A stretch of DNA of 64,000 nt, from positions 24,820,022 through 24,884,021 of the forward strand of contig JARCOQ010000006.1 of NCBI GenBank assembly GCA_029207755.1, written 5' to 3'. The position numbers were made by a program, and so were the translations under genes. Source of the DNA: Chamaea fasciata (lineage: Eukaryota > Chordata > Aves > Passeriformes > Sylviidae). The notes beneath the pieces are model-generated. The model saw only the letters and a program-made list of their open reading frames with translations. It ran no database searches and was not told the origin of the DNA. Of this stretch, positions 49,721 to 63,250 are shown in pieces (position 1 is the first letter of the stretch; every line of letters starts with the position of its first letter).

Positions 49721-50205
49721 GACCAATTAGCACCAAAAGGTGAGAGGTTATTTAACACAAGGAGCATAAGCAGCATAATGTACCAGGAATAGTCATCCAG
49801 CAGGAAAGATCTAACACTTTCAGAGAAGGTTTACATCACCAAAGAGTAGATGTATGTTGTCAGGAGGAATCATTGAGATGTAACCGGAGGTGCTATGGAT
49901 AACATGGACATGAGGAGGAGTTACCTCATCTTGGAGCTAGGAAAAACATTCAGCATAACGGAGCACTAGTGTCAAGCCAAACAGTGGAAAAACAAGAGCT
50001 AGTCTTCTCATTTTATATGAGCTCTCCTGGTCCTTGAGACATTAATTTTAAGTAGGGCTACTTTTTAAAACGTATTTCCATTTTTACCTTTGTGTGTTCC
50101 TTACATTCAGAAGAAAACCTCACATGACAACTTGCAAATTGTAAGAACAAGACTCCTGGAAATTTTGCCCATTCCAGAAACTTCAGCAAGGAACAACCAA
50201 CCTAA
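49721..50205. other. Noncoding stretch, nothing recognised
   Basis: Unique-looking sequence leading into the TA-rich repeat; no gene or repeat seen. Confidence 0.5.
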
Positions 50206-50400
50206 GTTATTTATATGTGCTAGTGCTAGTTATTTATATATATTTATATATATTTTTATATATATATATTTATATATATGTTATTTACATATATATAAAT
50301 ATATATAAATATATATGCTTTAATATGTTATATATATATATATAGTTATTTATATATGTACTAGTTATTTATATGTGCTATTTATTGGAGCTAGTGCTAT
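50206..50400. repeat. TA-rich repeat built on tatttatata units, with duplicated flanking words
   Basis: Tracts of alternating TA and tatttatata dominate. The word gttatttatatgtgcta occurs at both edges (about 50207 and 50364), and gctagtgcta/gctagtgctat also flanks both sides, so the block looks like an old duplication with TA expansion inside. It is probably length-variable. Confidence 0.8.
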
Positions 50401-53400
50401 CAATATATTTAAATTCTTGTAAAGGGACAGAAATGACAAAAACTACTGTGATGAATTTAGTGCTCAGCACATGGCCTCCATGCAACTTGTCTTGCTTATA
50501 GTACAAATAATTCCTTCAACAGGATTTTTATCTAGCAATGGGTACATGAATGTTACTTTCCAGTAGTTTTGTACACTAGACAGGAACCAAAATTGTATAA
50601 TGCTTCCAAGCTACCTGGGAGTAAAAGGGGAGATTTTCAATCCTTGGGTGCTTGGGGTGAGGAGAGACACCTTCCTGATGAGCTGAACAAAGGCAGGATG
50701 AGACCTTCTACAGTGGTATTGGAGTAGTTTCCTGGCAGCACTTGGGAAAAGACAATTGGCAACAGACTCTATCACCAGAGATAACTGCCTCCAGCAAAAA
50801 CTTGGATTATCAGTCATAGTTATAAAAATGAATTTGCCATCTCCTGAACTTACAGCTTTGTGTATCCAGGAGAAAAGGAGGATTTCATATGGCGTAACCA
50901 CAGCAATAGTGATGGCAGTGAAAAAAAATACCTATAATAGTAAGAAAGCTAAATTTCCAGAAAAGTCTTTCAAAGATGTTTTTCTTCCATGTTTACCAAG
51001 TAACAGGAAGTTGCAATACTTTTTTTTTTTTCCACAAATAAACACAGTTTTTAATGAAAAGCCCTTTTCCGGTGTGAAAATAACAGGAAAATTACTGGAA
51101 GAAGAAGAAATCTTAACAAAATAATTTGGAGCTGTACAAGATTTTGCAATCATTTAACAAATATGGTTAAACTTGGTAAGGCCACAACTTACAAAGGTAG
51201 GGTTTAAAGTTCATTTCTGTTACTCAGACAAAACTTTTAGTGTTTTTGTGTGTAAACAAGAATTAAACACAGAGAAGTTTTTAAAAAAATAAAATCCATG
51301 AATAATGCAGATATATTTTTTCTGATCACTGGAGGAAAAATAATTCAGTCCAAAAGAGGTAAAAAAATTAAATAATAACAAAATGTAATAGAGCATTAAA
51401 AAGACAGAATTATTTAATTATAGAATAACAGACAGATATTCACAAACACTCCAGAAACAGAATAATGTGTGTAAGAACCTTGACTCATGCTAATACTTCT
51501 ATTTATTTTTTTGTTTGGTTTGTTTTTTACACTGGCAATTATAACTGAACAGAATTCAAGACAAAGGCTTAAATTATCATTTTTTGCAGATTATTTTATT
51601 TCATTAAACCAGGTTATATTCACTTCCACTACTTTAATTCTATTAGCAAATAAGTAATTTTTTTGTGTTGTTTAAAAATTTAATTTTTCCTCTTTTATTC
51701 GTGTATTACCTGTTCCTTCTTTTTATATAGTAGGGACATTTTGGTGGGTTTTTTTTTTCTTTAATAAAACTGTTTATTTCTATCTAAACTTCTTATTTAG
51801 TTATTTTCACTCTTCAAACGTATTAAGAAAGCTACCACCTGGCAGAAAACAAAGATACAGCAAGAAGCAAATTTATTTACTGAAATTAAATCCATAAAAT
51901 AGGATTATAAATCTGACTTTTGAGCATAAATCTTTAGTGCCATGGAGACAATTCACATTTTGCTACCTACCTTGGCATGCAAATTTATTTTATTCTTCTT
52001 TGGCTGTTAGTAGATTAGCAATGTATTTCATTTTGCTGTTGAGAAATGGTGCAATACAGCTCCATATAAATCCTGAGACATATGTGTTATCCTTTTAGCA
52101 TTATATACAGCCATCTTTGGACAATATCCTCAACAGGAAGTTTCAGAGATTTCGCAGTAACCCCGGGTCACTCTTTGTCTTATGAGCATCTGCCAAGAAG
52201 GCTATCATCCAGCTTAAATTTCTTCCCTCAGGAAAACATTAGCTTCATTGCAGGAATTGTATGAAAATAGAACGCTTTAATAAACTTATGAATGCTGTTA
52301 TGAACATACCGTTGCTGCTGGACATGTTGCCTTTCTCTTTCAGTGTGTTAGACAAATACTTATTTGAACTTGTGCAGCATTTTTTGAAGGTGCATTTGTT
52401 GAAGGGGAAGACAGGATATCTTCATAAGCATACAATTCAACAGCAGAAAATAAAGTTCCACCACCAGCACAAATCGTTTCTTTTCTGATCTTTTAGGTGG
52501 TTTTTTTTCTTCTTTTCTCCCTTTTTTTTTAAATTAAGGTTTTCTTGTTTTGATGCAATTGCCTGCTTGTGCTACCTCTTTGATGCTATCTCTGATGAAG
52601 TTTTCAATCTACAACAACATTTCCTCTCACCTCCAGTAACTTTTTTCCTGGCAATTCCCAAAATACTTGAGGAAGCTCACACTGTAATTTCCTGTCTTTA
52701 CTCCCTAGAGAATTCAAATTCTGGTAGAAAACTCAGAATACAGAATCCTCCTTTAACTCTCCCTTCCTGATTCTTCTGTTCCAGCTACAATTCCTCATTA
52801 CAGTGTAAGGATCATTTTTCATGTCTGTTCCTGTCATGTCCTATACAGCTCCAAGGAAGCTGGCATGTTTGTGGTCCAAAAGAACTGTTGAACAAGTAAC
52901 AGTTTCACTGTTTTTCAATTTCTGTCTACAAATTCAGAAAAATCCCTTGTCCTAGTCTTTGTGATTCCTCTGCTTTAAAACTTTAAGCTAATAGTGGTAA
53001 AAACTGTGCCTCTCAGTTTGTAGATCTCTGTGTGTGAATGCATATGCCATCCAATATATAACAAATACACAGAGATGCAAATGAAATATAGCAGAGTTAC
53101 CAATTCTGGTTTCCAAGTAGAACGAAGAATGTCTAGACAAAGTATATATTTGTCTTCCTCAGAGTTTCAATTTGTCTTGGCATGTAAAATTTAAGAATAT
53201 ACTGGTGTAACTCAGCAATATACTGCTAAAGCAATTTATGTAGAAAATTGTCTATGTGTTGAATGCATACATTGCTGCTGAGAAAGTGAAAACCAATTAG
53301 CCCTTAGATAATCAGATTATGGTTATGATGTGGGACATAAAGAGCAGTGATGAAGAAAATTAAGAAGTCTCCTAGCTCCAGCACTGCATCAAAGCTTGGT

Positions 53401-53884
53401 ATTTTCAAGTGGAAAGAATAACCTTGGCTACACGCATTTCATGGCTGCATAGGGAATAAGTCCTCTACTGACAAATCAAGACATGGAAGAATTTCAAAAT
53501 GAAAAGTATTTCAATTACATGTCAATATTTTAGAAGTTTACGTACTAAACAATTGATAACAGAATACAAAAATAATTATGTGAATTTAGAAAGCATATGT
53601 ATGATGCTAAATTATTAAAAGGCTTCAACAAATATGGATCTTTTAAAAAATTATATTGCAAGTAAGCAAATCAGACAAAAGTATAACGTAATATTGCATT
53701 ATCAGAGTAAGAAAAATTCCTTCCTTCCAAAGCTGAAAGGTAAAAGGTTTCAGAAGTTGTGAACATCACTTTCATCCGGAAGTGATGGGGACCCTGCCCT
53801 GCCAAAAGAATCTCAGCCATACCAGGGCTGATGACTGAGCGTAAGAGTGAGCTGTTGCCAGCCTTGTCCATGACTGGGATTGGG
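50401..53884. other. AT-rich noncoding stretch
   Basis: No supported gene. Overlapping frames at 50611-50901 (minus, 96 codons) and 50756-51124 (plus, 122 codons) have no recognisable domain. T12 lies near 51021, and T-rich patches lie at 51749-51762 and 52500-52530. The last 100 bp, about 53770-53884, may be the degraded 5' part of the LTR that follows. Confidence 0.5.
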
Positions 53885-54140
53885 GCAGAGTTTGTTGTAG
53901 CTGCAGTCCTGCTTCCTGGGAAGTGGCTGGGAATTGCTTGTGGGTGGGAAGTAGAGAATAAATTCTCCTTTATTCTCTATGCACGTGCATATGCAACCTT
54001 CCATTTTTGCTCTAGAAAACTGCCTTTCTTGACCTATGGCTTGTTTTCCATCTTATTTTCTCTCCCCTGTCACAGGAGAAGGGGAAGTGATAGAGTAGCT
54101 TGGTGGACACCTGGCATCCAGACAAAATCAACCCCTCAAA
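53885..54140 (+). mobile_element. LTR fragment of an endogenous retrovirus (ERVL-like), 3' part
   Basis: Landmarks of a second avian LTR family occur in order: 'cctgcttcctgggaagtggc', 'gaattgcttgtgggtgggaa', 'gtagagaataaattctcc', 'ccatcttattttctctcccc' and 'ggagaaggggaagtgataga'. The last are 'gcttggtggacacctggcat' and an ending 'caacccctcaaa'. An AATAAA word lies at 53957-53962. The 5' part (U3) is not clearly recognisable, and I could not find a target duplication, so this is a truncated or heavily decayed LTR. No viral coding sequence adjoins. The plus-strand 110-codon ORF at 53831-54163 lies over it and is not a gene. Confidence 0.75.
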
Positions 54141-57100
54141 CCTGGCAAGAGAACAAATGCTAGAGCCTCATTCATCTGATTTTCCAGAGACCAAGTTACT
54201 CAAACACAACGTAGTGTTTCAGTCACGTGAATGATCATAGCTGGATAGCCCCAATAAGATGTGCTTCCATCAGTAAGAGACAGAATTTTCATTGAACGCA
54301 GCTTCCCTTTCCTAGGGCTGCTATCCCAGCACAAGTCATAGTCCACTTTAAATCATTCCAGCTTCCTGTCTGTTCACAGATTAAAGTGGAAAAGAAAATA
54401 GTAAAATTAAATATTCAGTATTTAATGCCAAGTAAGAGAATAGCAAACAGAAAAATATTTAAGACATATGTACCAGGGTAGTATACATAACGAGGAGGGC
54501 TAAGCAAAGGAATAAAATACAGCTAAACTGATTAAAGAAAGCTTATCATTTTTTCCCATGGAGAAATTATTCACAAAAGAAACAGAATCAGAGGGCTTGA
54601 CTCTATAGAAATGTACAAAAAATCTCAAGCTATTTCCCCCTGCCTAAGGAAATAAAACCAATAAGATGTGAAATAATTCTTGATATACTTTTATAGAAAC
54701 ACCAGATGTAGAGGTACATATTGGTATTGATTTAAAAAATAGATTTAAATTTCACTATTTCCTTTTAATTGCTAAACTATTTTAAAAACTATCTTGTCCA
54801 AGTGCCAAGAGAAGTCAAACTGATTTTTTTACCCGTAGTACGGACCAGTTGCTTTCAATAGATTTTAAAACCAGAATCTATTTTCTTACCATATAAAATG
54901 GCAAACTGAAATCCAAGTATCCCTTTCCAAATTCATCTGTGATCAGGACATAAATTTCTTCAGGATGCAGATGACTTCTGCAAATCCAACAGGCAAATAT
55001 CTGCACCAGTTTAACCAGTGGGCTTATCTCCCCAGTGTTCTCATATCTGACTCTGTTAATAGAACTAAATCCTTTATAGGAAGCTTATTTTTCAAGCACC
55101 TGGCCTCATTTGAGAATTCTGAACAAAATGCAATTTAACTATGGCAACTTTTTGTTAGTGAGGAAATGATTCTCACAAAAAACCCCAAACAACATACAAA
55201 ATCAGGGTTTAAAATAGGTCATGCATTAAAAAAAAGGAAAAGAGAAAAATCAAAATATTAGTCAAGGCATCACACACTTTGTCAAATATATTCACATATT
55301 CACACATGAATTATAAGTATCCAGTTGCAGTGGGTGAGAGCCTTATCCCGGTGAATATGTGAATACTGGAGTCACCCATAAATTCCCTCAGCTGTGAACA
55401 AATGCAGGCTCTCTTTGATGACTTATTTAAAATGAGCTTGATCAACAATAGTGTATCCATTCCCAAGTAATAACTTGTGGGTGGATTTCTATGACTTTTC
55501 TTCTGTTTCCACAGATGAAGACAAGGATAAGGAAAATTTTTCTTCAGACTGTACCAACTGAACTAATAGTGCAGTTTCAGTGATTCTTACATTATGATCT
55601 AGGCGTTCAAACTCTTAAAACTCACTGCAGAATCCCCTCGCAGAGATGTACAAAAGCACAGAGCCCTTAGACAAAGCCCTTGCTCAAAGGGACAGGCCTT
55701 ACCTAAGGTTCCTTTCCCCCAAAATAGCCCATTCCTCCAGATCTCCTGGTATCTCTTATTTTAGTGCTTTTTCTGTAGAATTCCACATGTTCTTTTCAGA
55801 AACACAGTCCTAGTCGGTGTAAGCAGAAAGAGGGAATGGCACAAAGAGAAAGCCTTTTTTAGTAGCTTTAGAAGAAAATTTTCCGGATTAATCGCCTCAC
55901 ACCATTCTGAACAGGCTACCTACCATAATGCCTGTTTTTTAATTAAAATCAATAATGAGCTACCTCCATTCTCTTATTTAGATTTCTGTGTCAAGCATTT
56001 TCATTAAAGTACAGATTACTATAAAATATAAGATTCAGCAGAAAAGACACTTCACACTGAAAGATACATCTTGACTTATCAAAGAAGGGAATTGATTCCT
56101 TCTGAGACAAAAGGCTGTTAATTCAGGAGTCACACATGGAAATGATATCTGGCTTTAGAAAAATACTGAAGCCTATAAGGATAAGAACTGACACTAATTG
56201 AGAGAACTGACAAAGCTGTCTTGAAAATAAGAAAGAAATTAAAAAGTTTCATGGAGAAAGATTAAATTTACCTGAATGTGCAAATACAGAGTTGTCCTTT
56301 TTTTAATTTAGGGTTGCCCCACTTCTAGAAGTTCCTTATTGGACACAATCAGAGATCTAAGGCCTGAAAAAGAAAGAATCCTTGATGAAATGGAAGTAGA
56401 AAAGACTTCATGAAGTCACATGTGTAAAGGAATAAGAATTTTCATTCCACCACCTCTGATTTTCATAAATGTTTGTAGCAAGTCCATCTATTCAGCTATT
56501 GCAATCTTAATAATTTTGTGATGCATATTACCTTGAGGGCAGTTCAAATTATGAGTGATTTCAAGATAACTGAATAAGAGAAAAGCATTTCTCTCTGGGA
56601 GTGTGACAGGTTAGCTAGCCCTAGAAATGTCTTTAAAAAAAAAAAGGAATAATATATATGCATACAGTGCCATTCTGGGCAGTGTGTTTGTGCCCACAAT
56701 GCACAGGAAACATCCATGTAAAGCTGAGATGTCTTCTTTCTGCAGTGAGGTGCTCGAGTACCAGGACAAGCTGCCAAGAGAACCTCAGTTCCATGGAGAA
56801 TAATTCCTTGCTTGCCAGCTCTTAACAATTGTAAAATACAGTGTTCCAACACTGAACTCATTCCAACTGGTTAACTGCTCTAGATACATCGTCATTAATG
56901 GGGTTTAACCTAATTCTGGCTCTGCAAAACTGCTTTGTAGAAAACAAAGATAAAAGCTAACCAAGAAAACTACAAAAATGATACTGTACAGAAGTATGAG
57001 CTGAAACAGACTTTATATAATTATAGTGATTTTAATCTGAGAGACCCTTCATAAGTTCCTTATCAATCTACCATTAGGAAGAAAGGAGACTTAGGTACTG

Positions 57101-60100
57101 AAGTTGTAATATATTTAAATTAGTGGAGTGATTCCAAGCAGATTTTGAAATGGCTTTCCTTAGATTTCATCAGAGTTTCACTAATAAATAGTATCATACT
57201 TCATATATATTACACCTTATAAAGTATGCTTGAGTTTCTGGTGTTTCAGCTCCGCACAAGAGGAGCTGAATTAAGACTTGATTATTTCTTTTTGACTACT
57301 CTGGGTAGTGTCTTGGAGATAAATCATCTAGTAGTATATGATTTAACACAGCAACATATTTTTTTCAGAAAGTTATTTCCCTAGTTTCACTAAGACCATT
57401 TTGAATACCTTGGGCTTGCAGAGAGACATTCACAGTTATGTTAGTTTGAATGATTGATCCTAAAGAAAGTTTGCCTTTGTGAGGACATAGAGGGCTTGGA
57501 CACGAATCTTGAGAAAATATGGTTAATTGTGCTATCTGCATTCCTGTATAAATCATCTGAGAACACAGCTCATCCTGACATTTGTGGTCAAGCAGGGTGT
57601 TAAAGCACTTTTTAAAACTCCATATATTATCTCAATTGAAATAAAGAGCAGAAAATCACAGAGTTTAATACTTTTAAAGTTTAGATTTGTCCATAAGTTT
57701 TGCTTGAGTTTTATGGGGCAAATGAAAGCAGGAGTCAATAAACAGAAATTACATGAACAGTGATGTTTTTCCTTTTTATTTATCCTTACTTGAACATTAT
57801 GTTTCCCATTCCTGTCTTTGATCTCATTTTAATGATGGAACATCACTTACGGCAACTCATATATAACTTAGGGATGGCATGACTTGCAAGATTAGAAGAG
57901 CAAACTAAACTTCTATTTTTGATTTGATTTTTTTTCTTTCTCGATAAAGTTATCAACACTGCACTAATTCTGCTTACACTGAGTAGACAGCACTTTGGAA
58001 CTGACTATAGCACTGGAAGAATTAGGGAAAGTGTTAATGTGCTTCAGGAGCCAGCACTAATGTTTAAATAAGATAAACTTATGCAGTTGACATAGTTAAC
58101 ATGAAACAAATCAATTCACCAACAAAATAAAAAATACAAATCAATGTATTCAATGATCTGATCCCATGACATCTAAGAGATGACTTACAACTCCAAGATT
58201 GTTTAAAGGTATGAGGTAATTAACAGTCATGGGTTGTCAGGCAAATTGACACAATACAATACATCGTTAAATATGGACACTCCTTCCTCGGAATAATTTC
58301 TAACACTGTAAAAAATCTCCTATATCAAATAAAAACATACCACAGCTTTTTAATCTTACATGCAAAGATAGTTTTGTTCTTGCCTCCAATAACATAGAAA
58401 CACGAAACAGATACTTTTGACTAACAGTAAAAAAAGTCAACCTCCCAGAAACAGTCCTCTGACCACACTTTTCCCTTTCTCCTAGAGAAGAGACATTAGG
58501 AAGAAATGCTATGAGACACATGTTAATCATGAAGAAAAACACATCACTGGAAAATTTTCAAACTCATGGAGTGATGTAAAGAACCTATATAGAACAGGTG
58601 CTCAGTCTTTCGGGAAAAGCAAGTGAGCTCCAGAAAATTGCTTTGACATTTTTGTGGGTATTGCAGTGAAACACAGTCTAGCTTCCGTAAGACATAGGCC
58701 AACACTGTCCATGAATCTCATTATGTTATTGAGCCTGTTAAAAAAAATGGCCCTGGTTCTGCCCCAATGCCAGAAGTCTGAGCAGACAACACTGGAGAAT
58801 ATTCTGTTTTGCAGAACTAAAATCACTTAACAAAATATACTCCTTCTGGGAGTCATGGTCTTGTGCAGAGCAATTCTCCATGTAGCAGATAAAGTATGAT
58901 GATCATTGGAGCACTTTCTGTGTCAAAAGTAAGGTCAAACAGCACTGGTAACTGATGAGCCACAATGCAGCCTTTAATTTAAAAAAATCAACTTTACAAG
59001 ATATTCAATCTTGACTCGAGACCAAAGGCTGGCTATGGACTTGTTTTAAGAATTATACACTGAGAGTTTTATTACAATGATGGTGCATGGATGAAGAATT
59101 TTATGTTAGTGGTATAATACCGATTTTTACCTGGTTTTCTTTAATGTCTTAAATTGTCTGGAGCATATTATTCCCAATACTACCTCAAATACATTATCAG
59201 AATATTTCTTTTTCTTTAAAAAGTGCACTGAGTTTTCTAAACATTGATTTTCTTAAAGCAAAGCTTCAGATTATTTTCTTTCATATTGTCTGAGTTTTTA
59301 CTTCTTTAGTGCTAGACATATGAAATCTAATCATAAATGAGTTCAGAATAACTGAATTCAACATTTGAAGGAAAATCTATACCTCACAGAAAATTTAAAA
59401 ATATTCTAGGCAGTTATCTAAAGTGTGATTCAGAAGAAAAACCACATTGCATACTCTCTTCTTGTTTTTTTTTCCAGCAGGAAAAAAACATGTCACCTAC
59501 TACTTAAAGAAATACTACTGGCCTTAGAATTGAGAGATGAAAATACCATGGATGTCACAATGGATTAGTTCTGTGAGTGAGCAGAAATATTCTCAGATAA
59601 TACCAAAATATAACCTGATAAGGAAAAAGGCATGGAAAGGAACATCTAAGCTTTGGTGGCACATCTGAGATGTCAAGATAATAAGCTTGAACAAAAGCAC
59701 AGAAATTAAATCTGTATTTCATATTAAGCCTAGTATCTTTGAATATATGTACTGCTTTTAATCATGTTGGTCTGTAGAACACAATAATTGCTTTAATTTA
59801 ATTTTTTGCACATGAGCCCAAGTGACTCAAATATAGGCAACTGGAAACCAGTACAAATGCATTACACATCCAAATAGCAAAATTACTGGTGTTGTTCCTG
59901 CCTGGCATTAGGAATCTTTATTTACATCAGAAAATGACCCTCTAATGTTATAGACTGAAAAATAATAAAAAAGAAAAAAGAAACATTATTTCCACAACAG
60001 TATTTTGAATGATATGTTTGTTAATTCAATTAAAGTTAAATAGGTTCATGGTATCCTGGGGTAAGGTCACAAAGAATCCACATGAAATGTAATGTTGTCA

Positions 60101-62338
60101 GAAGAGTCATATCACATCAAACATACAAAGTAAAATTTTCCAAAAAATATACGTTTCAGTAGCAACTGCAGTTTTTCCCAGGATTACAGAATTTCAGAGG
60201 AAGATCTTCTTACCAGTTTACCAGAAAAGCAGAAGCTGTACAGTGTAAAAGTCTAATCCTAATGTCAGTCACCCAAAGTTTCCCCTAATTTAATACCATG
60301 AAGTGCAATTCTTGTTTAGCTCAATTTAACCAAGATAAAAATCAAATTTTATGATGAATTTAGGAAGTCACTCAGTGCCCCAAGTAAAGGAAATTTCAGA
60401 AGGAAATGGGGCCCAAAATGTGCAGACAAAGAAAACTTTTTAGTGTGTTCTTGCATTTTGTGATCCAGAGTTTACTAAATAGTCTGTTCCTTCCATTTTT
60501 TCCCACTCTAGCTTTCCCGAGGTGAAAGAAGAAAATAATTAGCTGAAGGTATCACCAGTGAAGAAAGAAGGAGAGAGAACAGAGGAGACATACTAGTAAT
60601 CATCTTCTTCAGCAGCCCACAGATAAGAAAAATACATCCTTCTTTTGCTGGAACCTTCTTAGAACACAATAACAAACTAATTAATCTAATATAGGTAAGA
60701 AAAAGCATTAAAGTGACTTTGAGCTTGGTAATAATTACCTGCTGTATGCAGTGGTCACAGATTTCTCCCATCTGCAGAGCTATCTCCCATCTCCTCAATC
60801 TCACCAAAAGCAAATTCTGATTTATCAGTAGAGGTTGATGGGAGTAGGGCATTACTCATTGCAGTAAATGTATGGACACAGGGAGGAACACCTACTGCAA
60901 ATCCTGCTGAAGGAAGCATTTTTGTCTAGCCTACTGAGAAATCTACGCGAACAGGAAAAAGGGTAATGGGAGACGCTGAAAGAAGGAAGATGATGAGAGT
61001 GTTGTGGAAGGAGAAAATTAAGAAGCTAGAGAAAATATTTTAATGTGGAAGAGAAGCAGCCTTTGAAGCTCATGAGGAGGACAGAAGCCTGTTGGGGGCT
61101 GCCTAGGGACAGAGACAAAGAAAAGCAGAGCGCCCACCTTCATTCATTTGGTCGTATAGGAAAGTAAGCATGATTAGTAAAAGCCCACTAAAGGAAAGGA
61201 AGGACTATTTTCTTTACATCTCTAGATATAAAAAAAAAGTCAGTCAAACAGAAAGGAAGAGCACTTGTGTCTGACAGAGGTGGAATGGCCTGACCATCAT
61301 TAACCTGGTACCTATGTGAGTTTTTGCTGCCAGGATCAGCCAAAAGAGATACAGGAAGGGATAGAGGAAGAAAGGGATGGCTCAGAGAGTTAAGCCAGTG
61401 GGGAAAAAGGAAAGACTAAGAAGTCTTGAAAGCACAAACCCTTCCAAGCAAATTGTTTTGTCTGCTGTAAATGCTTCACCTTGTTTAACTATGAATCTTA
61501 TCATTCAGTGCTTCAACTAAAATGTTAGTGCTGCACAGCATTGTGAGAGCACATAAACAATTAGGAAAAGTGTACCTGACAGCTGTGGAGACATATTAAT
61601 TAAAAGTGAGGCAGAAGAGCACAACCCAAAGGTATTCTACTGCATTTGAAATATACTCAGTGAATTACCAGAACAGTTATTACATATAAGATGTGAAGGT
61701 TACACAAAGGGTGGTCAAATCATAAATAGTAGTAGGGTCAAAGTGCAAAGGACAGGGAAACATTCCTACAGTGATAAAAAAGGTTCAATCACACTGAATG
61801 CTGTTTCTTCAGCTGCCGACAAAACTATACGTAAAGAGTATGAAATGCTGAATATGTACTGAAAAAATGTGAAAAACATCCTTTAAACACATCTTTAAAT
61901 GATTTTGGAAGTAGAAATATAACCACAATTATAAAGCAACAACAGCAAATTTATTTTCACTTCTCCTTAAGTAATGAAAAGATCAACACAAGCATAATGG
62001 GTGGTAGTAGGGGTTCATGCTACACAAAAAACATTACTGAGAAATCACAATGGGTGCAGAAAAGTATTCAAAGGCTAAAGAAATGTCATCCTGAGGGAGA
62101 CAGAAAGAACTCAATCACTACAGTTTATGCAAGAGAAAGTTAATGACAGTTAATGTGTGTTCACAATGTCCTACAGAGAAAATCTCTTTTAAGGCATTTG
62201 GTGAGCTATAAGAGAAAGAAAGGCAAAAGCCAATGTCTGGAAGCTAAAACCAGAAAAATCCAATATGGAAACACACAGAGTTTTAATACTGATTAATGAG
62301 TTGAAAAACAATTATCAGAGGAAGTGAAAGAATTCCTC
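54141..62338. other. AT-rich noncoding stretch, 8 kb
   Basis: No supported gene; the longest frames (114 codons at 60508-60852 minus, 105 codons at 56544-56861 minus) lack domains. Contents noted are a 15-bp inverted repeat at 55289-55365, A11 at 56635-56645, a GC-richer patch at 55600-55750, and a purine-rich stretch at about 60945-61440. No transposon is recognised. Confidence 0.5.
55289..55365. repeat. Inverted repeat, 15-bp perfect arms with 47-bp spacer
   Basis: tattcacatattcac at 55289-55303 is the exact reverse complement of gtgaatatgtgaata at 55351-55365. The arms could be ends of a very small inverted-repeat element or just a cruciform-capable pair. I see no flanking target duplication. 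Confidence 0.7.
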
Positions 62339-62351
62339 TTTTTTTTTTCTT

Positions 62352-62383
<32 letters not shown>
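62339..62383 (+). repeat. T-rich tract with T30
   Basis: T runs broken by c at two places, then T30 at 62354-62383. It could be an inverted poly-A tail, but no retrocopy is recognised beside it. Confidence 0.85.
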
Positions 62384-62384
<1 letters not shown>

Positions 62385-62657
62385 ATTCTTTCCCATTAAG
62401 ACTGGCTTTCTGGAACTTAAATGGTAGCCAAAACAGTTAATGGGCACAGGAAAGGGATAGCTGGAGGTCAGCTGCATAACAATGTCCTGATCCTTCTAGA
62501 TTCAGGTATTTTAAGTCCCTGTGCATCTCAAACTGGGGAGATTAACAGACCACTTAGAAGGCATTCACTAGGTCTTTGGGAGAGGTTCATGAAGGGTTAA
62601 TTTGTCCCAAGAATAGACACAAACCTTTCTCCCATTTGTATTTCAAATGTCATCAGT

Positions 62658-62710
62658 CTGTAATGCTCTTGTACTTGGCAGCAAGCTGTAATGCTTTTGT
62701 GCTTGACAAG
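62658..62710. repeat. Imperfect tandem duplication, about 28 bp and 25 bp
   Basis: ctgtaatgctcttgtacttg at 62658-62677 (plus gcagcaag) is followed directly by ctgtaatgcttttgtgcttg at 62686-62705 (plus acaag). There are two substitutions in the first 20 bases of each unit, plus a substitution and a 3-base indel in the remainder. It is an older local duplication. Confidence 0.8.
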
Positions 62711-63049
62711 ATCAGATCCACTTTGAAAATAATGACAGTTTGGGGAAAGTTATTCTGCTTAGGGAGTTTACCACTGCTTTGGATGTAGAAGTCACCATAT
62801 TACTTGACAGTGATGGGAGAATACTGATCTGTATTTTGCCTTGCTACAACAAAAGCAAAAGTTGTCCCTATATATATATCTGTCTTCTAGATTTAGGCCA
62901 AACTGGAATATCTTTTAGTTTGTACAAAGGTAGGGAACAATGAATGCTAGAAAGTATGTATTCTTCTGAGTAATGTGCCTATCTGACACGACCCATCTCC
63001 AGATTCTTGTCCCTCCGGGCATCTAGCACACAGGCAGCTAGAGGATAAT

Positions 63050-63250
63050 TAGGGACAGCAGTTGCTTTAATTATGAATGCATTTGCCTTTATCCATCTTA
63101 GCAAAGTAGCCTTAATAATCTGTCAAGTGTTTGTTAAATGTCTCTTAATGTCAAATGTCCACAGATATTTGTTGTTACAACCTCGAATCAGATAGCTGTA
63201 GCTTTTTCATACAGATGGTAGATAATAAAGTTGTGTCTCTGTTATTTCTT
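63050..63250. promoter_or_regulatory. Candidate conserved enhancer-like segment
   Basis: TAATTA occurs within 63055-63061 and again at 63068-63073, followed by 'atgaatgcatttgcc' and several TTAATAATC/TTGTTAAATG words. It is not low-complexity and not a known repeat. This is weak, composition-based evidence only. Confidence 0.2.

Noticed and set aside
49721..50400. Replication origin or matrix attachment region based on TA richness
   Set aside because: TA-rich simple repeat alone is not evidence for either.
50756..51124. 122-codon plus-strand ORF overlapping a 96-codon minus ORF
   Set aside because: No known domain; Lys-rich tail comes from A-rich sequence; no conservation evidence.
53831..54163. 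110-codon plus-strand ORF
   Set aside because: Overlies an LTR fragment, which is noncoding.
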